Source: an uncultured Parvibacter sp. | Lineage (GTDB): Bacteria > Actinomycetota > Coriobacteriia > Coriobacteriales > Eggerthellaceae | Length of the DNA: 12,950 nucleotides | Reading direction: 5' to 3' | NCBI GenBank assembly: GCA_910587945.1 | Contig: CAJUNI010000048.1 | Coordinates: 1-12,950 of the forward strand | In this document: one piece after another, positions 7,740-12,950 of the stretch | Layout of the letters: each line of letters opens with the position of its first letter | Position numbering within the stretch: the first letter of the stretch is position 1 | The notes under the pieces: generated by a model | What the model was told of the DNA's origin: nothing | Databases searched by the model: none | What the model saw: only the letters and a program-made list of their open reading frames with translations | Made by a program: the position numbers and the translations under genes

Positions 7740-8645
7740 ATGATCAGGATCGTTACGGATTCCGTGGCTTCCATCCCTGCTGAGGTGGCCCAACAGAAAG
7801 ATATCGAAGTAGTTTCTCTCTTCGTTAATCATGAAGGTGTGGAGTACGAGGACGCCACCATGGATGTCGATGAGTTCTACAAAGATATCTACTCCATGAT
7901 TGATGCTATCCCCACCTCAAGCCAACCTTCCCAAGCGGTACTGGAAGCGCTTTTCGAAGAAGCGGCTCAGGCAGGCGATGAGGTGCTCGGCGTATTCATT
8001 TCTTCCAAGATGTCTGGGACTTATGATGGGGCCATTCGAGCTGCGCGTGCCGTAAAAGCTCACCATATTGACTTTCACTGCATCCTCATTGACTCTACCT
8101 CCAATAGCTATGATGAGGCCTGGCCAGTGTTTGACGGCTGCGATGGGCGCGATGAGGGATTAACTCTCGAAGAATGCGCAGCAGCAGTTCAAAAAGGCAT
8201 CGAGTCTACACGGTTCTTGTTTACGCCGGAGTCCTTAACGTTTTTGCGTGCGGGAGGACGGATTGGGGGAGCCGCCGCCCTTATCGGGAACTTGATTCAA
8301 CTGGTTCCGGTTTTGACCGTACGAGATGGAGAAGCAACCACCTTCGCCAAAGTGCGTACGCGCAAAAAAGCCCTCGCTCGCATTGTGGAAACCTTGCAAC
8401 AGGATATTGAGCAATGTGGCGGTCTCAAGCGCATTGCTGTGCACTACATTGGTGAGGCGAAGCCGGCATTGGAATGGGCTCGTTCTGTTATTGATCCGCT
8501 GGTGGGCTTTGCGGTAGATGTTCGTCCGGTAAGTCCGGTTATTGGTTTGCACGTGGGTCCCGCCATTGGCATTGCCTATGAGTGTATGGAACGAATCAAA
8601 GACAAGATTTCCCTGCCCACGGCAGAGCGCGAATATTCGTTTTAA
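7740..8645 (+). CDS. DegV/FakB-family fatty acid-binding protein, first copy
   Basis: DegV proteins bind a fatty acid in a deep tunnel; the FakB members present it to the kinase FakA for phosphorylation. This 301-residue protein has the family order: IVTDSVAS at 4-11, PTSSQPSQ at 58-65, SSKMSGTYDGA at 88-98, FLRAGGRIGG at 168-177, and SPVIGLHVGPAIG at 265-277. The segment after the IDS strand, about 118-140, is unusual. It reads as Tyr-, Trp-, Asp- and Cys-containing sequence where typical members have a Gly-rich helix start near the ligand head group. Start ATG has GAGAAAGGA at 7726-7734. No FakA-like kinase gene is in the window. Membership is secure; the ligand and role are not known. Confidence 0.9.
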   Translation: MIRIVTDSVASIPAEVAQQKDIEVVSLFVNHEGVEYEDATMDVDEFYKDIYSMIDAIPTSSQPSQAVLEALFEEAAQAGDEVLGVFISSKMSGTYDGAIRAARAVKAHHIDFHCILIDSTSNSYDEAWPVFDGCDGRDEGLTLEECAAAVQKGIESTRFLFTPESLTFLRAGGRIGGAAALIGNLIQLVPVLTVRDGEATTFAKVRTRKKALARIVETLQQDIEQCGGLKRIAVHYIGEAKPALEWARSVIDPLVGFAVDVRPVSPVIGLHVGPAIGIAYECMERIKDKISLPTAEREYSF

Positions 8646-8780
8646 ATAGCTTGAGATTCCGGAAGTTCGTTTGGGGCTTTTTGCCTCAGAACCTGAGGAA
8701 TTCAAGTACTTGGCATCTTGGACTGTACATAGGTTTTTAGGAACGCGAGCGTAGTGTCATAAGGAAAGGATGTTGCCTCT
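8646..8780 (+). promoter_or_regulatory. Leader region before the second degV gene
   Basis: The 135-base gap holds several small symmetrical elements. CCTCAG (8684-8689) and CTGAGG (8693-8698) form a 6-bp stem with a three-base loop. A flanking pair, CTTGAGATTC (8650-8659) and GAATTCAAG (8698-8706), pairs with one bulge. CAAGTACTTG (8703-8712) is a perfect 10-base palindrome. A five-T run at 8678-8682 precedes, rather than follows, the best hairpin, so I do not call a terminator. I see no convincing -35/-10 pair; TACATA at 8726-8731 is a weak -10 candidate. The ribosome binding site AAGGAAAGGA is at 8761-8770. The region probably carries the promoter for the downstream three-gene unit, which is inference from spacing. 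Confidence 0.35.
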
Positions 8781-9707
8781 ATGGCTCAATGCAATTTGAT
8801 TATTGATTCCTGCTGCGATTTGCCCCCGGAGCTAGTGGACCGCGAGGACGTATACCTGCTTAAATTCCCCTATCTCATGGATGAAGAGCAATCGCTGGAT
8901 GACTTTTTCCAGAGTATTTCGGCGAAGGAATTCTACGATCGCATGCGCAAAGGATCCACGCCTTCTACCTCTCAGCTGGATATGCAGCAACTCCAAGAAG
9001 TGTTTGATGAGGTCATTGCGACGGGCAAGCCTTCGGTGTACTTGTCGTTCTCAAGCGGATTGTCAGGTAGTTATGACATTGCTTGCATGATGCGTGACCA
9101 AGTGCTTGCTGCCCATCCCGAGGCTGAGCTTTACGTAGTGGACACCCATTTGGCATCGGTGGCGGAAGGCCTGCTTGTGGTAGAGGCTCTTCGCCAACAC
9201 GAAAAAGGATTAACCGCCCAAGAGCTGGTGCAGTGGGCTGAAGAGGCGCGCTATTTCATCAACGAAGAATTCATGGTCGACGATTTGGAGGCGCTGCGTC
9301 GGGGAGGCCGCATTCCTGGGTCGGTAGCTGTGGTAGGAGGCGCCCTTGATGTGAAGCCTCTCCTGGTTATCGCTCCCGATGGTACGCTGTCTTTGTCTGG
9401 GGTGGCCCGGGGTCGTAAAAAGGGTATAAAGGCGCTTGCTGAATTTTTCTCGCGCCAGGTTCAGGAGAGCACTCTTGCTCAGACCGTGGTTATTGGCCAT
9501 TCGGATTGCCCCAAAGATGCTCAGCGCCTAAAAGAACAGCTGCATAAGATCAACGACAATATCCTGGTGATTGAGTCCTCCATTGGACCGGTTATTGGCA
9601 GTCATGTGGGACCGGGTATGTTGGCGGTCGTGTTCTGGGGTTCGGATAAGCGCGAGAATCTTTCGCTTTCTGATCGCATTGCGCGTAAGGTAAAGAAGGG
9701 GGAATAG
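8781..9707 (+). CDS. DegV/FakB-family fatty acid-binding protein, second copy
   Basis: This is a second, clearly diverged DegV-fold protein of 308 residues. Motifs are LIIDSCCDLP at 6-15, PSTSQ at 61-65, SFSSGLSGSYD at 89-99, VVDTHLASVAEG at 119-130, LRRGGRIPG at 172-180, and SSIGPVIGSHVGPG at 266-279. Unlike the upstream copy, its helix after the VDT strand keeps the usual Ser and Gly pattern, so it is the more conventional FakB candidate. It probably binds a single fatty acid in the cytoplasm for acyl-phosphate formation or lipid trafficking; the ligand cannot be predicted from sequence. AAGGAAAGGA supports the ATG. Only two bases separate its stop from the GTG of the next gene, so it should be co-translated with the dehydrogenase-like protein. 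Confidence 0.9.
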   Translation: MAQCNLIIDSCCDLPPELVDREDVYLLKFPYLMDEEQSLDDFFQSISAKEFYDRMRKGSTPSTSQLDMQQLQEVFDEVIATGKPSVYLSFSSGLSGSYDIACMMRDQVLAAHPEAELYVVDTHLASVAEGLLVVEALRQHEKGLTAQELVQWAEEARYFINEEFMVDDLEALRRGGRIPGSVAVVGGALDVKPLLVIAPDGTLSLSGVARGRKKGIKALAEFFSRQVQESTLAQTVVIGHSDCPKDAQRLKEQLHKINDNILVIESSIGPVIGSHVGPGMLAVVFWGSDKRENLSLSDRIARKVKKGE

Positions 9708-9709
9708 CC

Positions 9710-10666
9710 GTGGCAGTAGGCTATGCCTATAAAGGTAACGAGCGCTTTATCAACAACGTGGCTGATCGCTTGGTGGCGGCCGGGTTTGCTGCTACGACCG
9801 AGCCCGGAGCTGCCGATATTGTTATCACCTATTGCACAACGCAGACCGAGCTTGAGGAACTGTACTTTGGGGATGGAGGCTTCATTTCTGAACTGGCGCC
9901 CCATACGGTTCTGGTGGATCTGTCTCCCACAACCCCCGGGTTTGCTCGGGAGCTCAATGCGGTGGCTACGGTAAGCGATTTAGAAATGGTAGAAGCGCCG
10001 CTTATGGTCGCGGATATGACGCGACCCGATACCTTTGCCCAAGATAATCTTCAGTGCTTTGCTGCGGGGGAAGGCCAAGGCCTTGAACGGGCTCAGGGCA
10101 TCCTAGACGCCATCTTTTCTTCAGTGGTACCGCTGGGGAGTCCCGGTGCTGCTCAGTTAGCACGCGCCGCCTATACCATGCAGGTAGTGGCCCAGGTGGT
10201 AGCAGCTATCGAGGCAGACGCATTGTTCCGTGCGGTCCGGCGTTCTGTGGCGGGAGCAGGGTCGGCCGATGCCCAGCCCGGTGTATTGTCTTCCATGGGG
10301 GCAGCCATTCTGGATGCCGTGCGGGAGAACCGATTTGAGGGAGCTTATACCGTAGAGATGCTCATGGGTGAGTTGACAGCGGTATTGATGGCGGCTGATG
10401 ACAATGAGGTGATTTTGCCGCAAACCGAATCAGCTATGCATTTACTGGAGCTTCTGGCCGTGATTGGTGGTGTTGAGAAAGCTCCGGCGGCGTTGGCACT
10501 GGTCTATGGTGAAGAAGCTGATTGCGCGGCGGCTGGGTTGGATTGGTCGCGCGCAGAGCAGGCCTACGCTTCTTCTGAAGAGGAAGAAGAGGAATGGGGA
10601 AGAGACGAAGAGGATGATGACTTCTTCGAAGGTCTCGATGATGGTTTCGGCTACTCCGTCAACTAG
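9710..10666 (+). CDS. Degenerate 3-hydroxyisobutyrate dehydrogenase-like protein, probable pseudoenzyme
   Basis: The 318-residue product resembles the beta-hydroxyacid dehydrogenase family over most of its length. ADIVITYCTT at 36-44 and TVLVDLSPTTPGFAREL at 66-82 match the family's nucleotide-domain strands. MVEAPLMVAD at 93-102 aligns with the usual DAPVSGG segment, and PLGSPGAAQLARAAYTM at 141-157 with the GxGQxAKLxxN helix. The key residues are missing: no GxGxxG at the N-terminus, SGG replaced, and the catalytic Lys replaced by Gln149. The C-terminal KDL Lys also appears absent (MGEL at 219-222). Residues 289-311 are a Glu/Asp tail. The GTG start has AAGGGGGA at 9696-9703. The end overlaps the radical SAM gene by about 26 bases. 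Family relation is moderately sure; loss of catalysis is inferred, and function is unknown. Confidence 0.7.
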   Translation: MAVGYAYKGNERFINNVADRLVAAGFAATTEPGAADIVITYCTTQTELEELYFGDGGFISELAPHTVLVDLSPTTPGFARELNAVATVSDLEMVEAPLMVADMTRPDTFAQDNLQCFAAGEGQGLERAQGILDAIFSSVVPLGSPGAAQLARAAYTMQVVAQVVAAIEADALFRAVRRSVAGAGSADAQPGVLSSMGAAILDAVRENRFEGAYTVEMLMGELTAVLMAADDNEVILPQTESAMHLLELLAVIGGVEKAPAALALVYGEEADCAAAGLDWSRAEQAYASSEEEEEEWGRDEEDDDFFEGLDDGFGYSVN

Positions 10667-11624
10667 TCCAAGTTCAGTCAAAGACCCCCTTTCTTCCTGT
10701 GATCTCTGTCCGCGGCACTGCGGAGTGAATCGCCATGAAGGCGAGCGCGGCGTCTGTGGTGCAGGAGATGAGCTCAGGGTTGCTCGGGCGGCACTCCATT
10801 TTTGGGAAGAGCCTGTGTTGTCTGGCAATGATGGCAGTGGCGCTATTTTCTTTTCTTCTTGTCCACTGGGTTGTGTCTATTGCCAAAATGCTGAAATAGC
10901 CCAAGGCCAGTGGGGACAAACGCTTTCTGTGGAGCGCTTGGCGGCCATTATGCTTGAGTTGCAAGCCCAGCAGGCTCTCAATATTAATCTCGTAACTGCA
11001 ACCCACTGGGCGCCTCAGGTCTATGAGGCACTGCGGATTGCCAAGGCAGCGGGACTAACTCTGCCCATTGTTTGGAATACGTCCAGCTATGAAACGGTAG
11101 AGGCTATTCGCGCCCAGCAGGGTTTGGTGGATGTCTACCTTGCTGACTATAAGTACGCGCAATCTCGGTTGGCTCAGGAGTATTCCCGGGCGGCCGATTA
11201 TCCGGATGTAGCTCTGAGGGCGCTGGAAGCCATGGTGGATTCGGTGGGAGCTCCCGTCTATGACGATCTGCGCAACCAGCGACGTATGGTTCGGGGTGTT
11301 ATGGTGCGCCAGCTGCTGCTTCCCGGACACTGCGACGATGTCAAACAGGCGCTTAAAGAGCTATGGGAGCGTTTTGGCAACTCCGTTGTCTATTCCCTCA
11401 TGAGTCAATACACTCCGGTCTTGCAAACGGCTGCTGAAGGGGGTTCTGAGCGGGCTCGGCGCATCCTTGCTATCCATCCTTCCTTGGGACGTGGCGTCTA
11501 TCCCGAGGAGTATGAAGAGTTGCTCGATTATGCGGATGCTTTGGGTATCGAAGATTACTTTTGGCAGGAGGGCGAACCGGCGCGGGAAAGCTTTATCCCC
11601 GCGTTTGATGGAACCGGGCTCTAG
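10641..11624 (+). CDS. PflX-like radical SAM protein (COG1313 type)
   Basis: This radical SAM protein, related to pyruvate formate-lyase activating enzyme, is 327 residues with this start. The cluster motif CPLGCVYC (Cys74, Cys78, Cys81) binds the SAM-cleaving [4Fe-4S] cluster. An N-terminal set, CDLCPRHC at 20-27 plus Cys39, may bind a metal or second cluster. NLVTATHWAP at about 116-125, VWNTSSYE at 144-151 and DVYLADYKY at 164-172 match the PflX subgroup. The substrate is unknown. The open frame extends upstream to 10464, but that part overlaps the dehydrogenase-like gene and lacks family sequence. GAAGG at 10628-10632 suits ATG 10641, with 10638 or 10614 as alternatives. No formate-lyase or other glycyl-radical enzyme is in the window, so an activase role is not supported by context. 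Confidence 0.87.
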   Translation: MVSATPSTSPSSVKDPLSSCDLCPRHCGVNRHEGERGVCGAGDELRVARAALHFWEEPVLSGNDGSGAIFFSSCPLGCVYCQNAEIAQGQWGQTLSVERLAAIMLELQAQQALNINLVTATHWAPQVYEALRIAKAAGLTLPIVWNTSSYETVEAIRAQQGLVDVYLADYKYAQSRLAQEYSRAADYPDVALRALEAMVDSVGAPVYDDLRNQRRMVRGVMVRQLLLPGHCDDVKQALKELWERFGNSVVYSLMSQYTPVLQTAAEGGSERARRILAIHPSLGRGVYPEEYEELLDYADALGIEDYFWQEGEPARESFIPAFDGTGL

Positions 11625-11653
11625 GTGCTTGGTGCTACGTCTTCGGTACCTAG
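11621..11653. terminator. Weak inverted repeat between convergent genes, possible terminator
   Basis: CTAGGT (11621-11626) and ACCTAG (11648-11653) are perfect inverted arms, extendable by a C-G pair between two G-U pairs, with a loop of about 15 bases. It spans the stop codon of the radical SAM gene in the short gap before the convergent DUF4130 gene. No T-run follows on either strand, so termination is only a guess from position. Confidence 0.22.
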
Positions 11654-11675
11654 CTATGGTTATGCTTCCTTGGGT

Positions 11676-12599
11676 TTAGCGAAGCCTCGGGTTGTCTGAG
11701 TCGGCCCCTGAGGGTAATGGGGGCTCTGTGGATGGAAGAGGAGCCTTCATTTCGGTCAAGTTGCGCCAAAAGCGCATGGGCATGAAATGACGCCGCAATT
11801 CGGGGTTATAGCGGGACTCAATGCCGATGGCGTGATAAAAGGCGCGCCAGGCTTGTTGCATGGTTGCCTCTTCGGGCGCCAGCGACCCCAAGCTTTGAGT
11901 CGATTGATCCCATTCCGAGGTGTTGACCAACTGCCACTGCCCGTGATTACTCACTCCTGCCACCTGGTGAACTTCATCGTAGAGCACAAAGGGTTGGGTA
12001 TTGAAGCGAGCGGAGAAATGATTCATGGCCAAGGGGATAACATTGGCTTTTGGGTTTATGCGGGCAAACCATAACCCGCTATCCAGATGCTCAAAGCGAG
12101 CGAACTGAAGCACGTGTTCGCGCTCGTTCCAGACAGAGCGATTCAGGCGGTGGAGTCTTCCGATAACGGGATCAGCGCTATCCCGGCAGAGTCGTTGTCC
12201 AATGCGGGGGCATCGCTCACTTTTATTTTGGAAGCCCTTACAGTGATTACGTCGCTTGCAGCTTGAGCACGGGCGATGACGGTCCAGTTCCATGGCCAGG
12301 CGCACGCACCTATAGATGCAAGTGGGGCTGTCCGGCTCATCGGTAAGGGACCCATGGAGTATCAGTTGTGCCGCTTTCCACCCAGCAACCCGGCGCAGGC
12401 CTTTTTGGACGCGAAACGCGTGATCCTCTTGGGTGGGAATGAAAAGGGTTGTTTGCCCCAAGCGCGGGCGGTGGGAAGATTCGGGTGCCAGCTCTTCGGG
12501 TTGTTGATGGTTGGCGTAGGTAGCAAAAATGGCTGAGAACAGCCCTTCGGTGGTCCCATCGTAGAGATAGGCCAAGCTTTCAAATACATCCGCAGTCAT
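11676..12599 (-). CDS. TIGR03915/DUF4130-type putative DNA metabolism protein with a Cys-rich insertion
   Basis: The 307-residue protein matches the family that accompanies a radical SAM protein in a putative DNA repair or modification pair. Family features are YLYDGTTEGLFSAIFATY at 11-28, RFEHLDSGLWFARINPKAN at 168-186, PLAMNHFSARFNTQPFVLYD at 189-208, and the C-terminal AIGIESRYNPELRRHFMPMR at 257-276 followed by FWRNL. Residues about 105-142 carry five cysteines (111, 114, 120, 130, 138), with Cys94 and Cys98 nearby. I do not recall these in typical members, which are near 250 residues. No uracil-DNA glycosylase domain is fused; the protein ends with a short proline-rich tail. The ATG lies two bases after the radical SAM stop, so the two are probably co-translated. 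The biochemical role of the family is unknown. Confidence 0.85.
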   Translation of the reverse strand: MTADVFESLAYLYDGTTEGLFSAIFATYANHQQPEELAPESSHRPRLGQTTLFIPTQEDHAFRVQKGLRRVAGWKAAQLILHGSLTDEPDSPTCIYRCVRLAMELDRHRPCSSCKRRNHCKGFQNKSERCPRIGQRLCRDSADPVIGRLHRLNRSVWNEREHVLQFARFEHLDSGLWFARINPKANVIPLAMNHFSARFNTQPFVLYDEVHQVAGVSNHGQWQLVNTSEWDQSTQSLGSLAPEEATMQQAWRAFYHAIGIESRYNPELRRHFMPMRFWRNLTEMKAPLPSTEPPLPSGADSDNPRLR

Positions 12600-12601
12600 G
12601 G

Positions 12602-12950
12602 CTATCCCGCAACGAGAAGAGGAGAGCCCGCGCTCGGTGCTTCGGGGCCGGACGTTTCGAATAGGCTCATTTGGCCGGGAATGGTTTTGGCACTGCGACG
12701 CCCATGACGACCCCCTTCAATGGGCGCAGCAAGTTGCGCTCGAAGGCTTGGCCGGTCAAAATTGATGCCGGAGCCATTCCAGCGCCCATTGCAAGTAATA
12801 AAGTATCGAGCCCTCTTGTAGGCAATACCGAGTTTCTTCAAGGCGCTATCGTCGAGGGCGCGTTCTTTGCGGGCACGCATAATAAGTTTGGCGCCTCGCA
12901 CCCCAATACCCGGTACGCGAACCAGGGCTTCAAGAGGAGCGCTGTTGACT
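12602..12950 (-). CDS. Putative DNA modification/repair radical SAM protein (TIGR03916 type), C-terminal part
   Basis: Only the last 115 codons are in the window; the start and radical SAM core lie beyond the right edge. The visible part opens with a helix-hairpin-helix, VRVPGIGVRGAKLIMRAR, a non-specific DNA-binding motif. It is followed by LKKLGIAYKRARYFITC, which matches the C-terminal end of the TIGR03916 family. That family is regularly paired with the DUF4130-type protein found here just downstream, sometimes with a uracil-DNA glycosylase domain, and is thought to act in DNA repair or modification. After the conserved end comes a polar tail of about 60 residues. It holds QMSLF at 12673-12659, which resembles a beta-clamp-binding peptide. 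Assignment rests on the C-terminal signature plus the partner gene, since no CxxxCxxC motif can be seen here. Confidence 0.82.
   Translation of the reverse strand, partial: VNSAPLEALVRVPGIGVRGAKLIMRARKERALDDSALKKLGIAYKRARYFITCNGRWNGSGINFDRPSLRAQLAAPIEGGRHGRRSAKTIPGQMSLFETSGPEAPSAGSPLLVAG

Noticed and set aside
10464..10640. N-terminal extension of the PflX-like protein
   Set aside because: It is an out-of-frame reading of the dehydrogenase-like gene's C-terminus, very basic and without similarity to the family. Conserved sequence begins near the CDLC motif.
10641..11624. Radical SAM protein as pyruvate formate-lyase activating enzyme
   Set aside because: It has the extra N-terminal cysteine set of the PflX subgroup, and no glycyl-radical enzyme or formate transporter is nearby.
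12438..12455. QTTLF at residues 49-53 of the DUF4130-type protein as a second clamp-binding motif
   Set aside because: It lies in the N-terminal conserved domain at a position where I expect the family to have a hydrophobic strand ending in LF, so a surface-exposed peptide is unlikely.
11676..12950. Phage-defence or toxin-antitoxin system at the right end
   Set aside because: Both proteins match a widespread paired family tied to DNA metabolism. No nuclease, toxin, integrase or mobile-element signal is visible.

Overview
The window looks like chromosomal core sequence from a Gram-positive anaerobe with GC content somewhat above 50 % by eye. Strong purine-rich ribosome binding sites precede most genes, and many gene ends overlap or abut. 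The oxygen-sensitive two-subunit Fe-S fumarase, the radical SAM enzymes, RicT, the long form of nicotinate phosphoribosyltransferase and two DegV proteins fit Coriobacteriia (Actinomycetota) best. A higher-GC member of the Firmicutes is the main alternative. This placement is inference from gene content, not from a marker-gene tree.

Left block (1-1344, minus strand): the two subunits of a class I fumarate hydratase, the beta subunit cut by the window edge. A 206-base divergent region (1345-1550) separates them from a plus-strand run of four tightly coupled genes (1551-6167): malic enzyme, thymidylate kinase (tmk), DNA polymerase III delta-prime (holB) and RicT. These genes overlap by TAATG, TAATG and ATGA and end at a clear intrinsic terminator (6179-6210). 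Fumarase and malic enzyme together convert fumarate to malate to pyruvate, so the divergent region is a plausible shared control point for C4-acid metabolism.

Middle block (6230-11624, plus strand): pncB (NAD salvage), a DegV/FakB-type lipid-binding protein, a 135-base leader with small hairpins, a second DegV protein, a degenerate relative of 3-hydroxyisobutyrate dehydrogenase, and a PflX-like radical SAM protein. The last three are packed with a 2-base gap and then a short overlap, so they probably form one translationally coupled unit of unknown function.

Right block (11676-12950, minus strand, convergent): a TIGR03915/DUF4130-type protein and the C-terminal part of its usual partner, a putative DNA modification/repair radical SAM protein (TIGR03916 type) with a helix-hairpin-helix. 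This pair is the closest thing here to a poorly understood system. Two features stand out: a cysteine-rich insertion in the DUF4130 protein, and a QMSLF peptide in the radical SAM tail that resembles a sliding-clamp-binding motif. The middle DegV, pseudo-dehydrogenase and radical SAM trio is the second candidate. No tRNA, rRNA, CRISPR array, insertion sequence or phage gene was seen, and no stretch over 300 bases lacks a gene.
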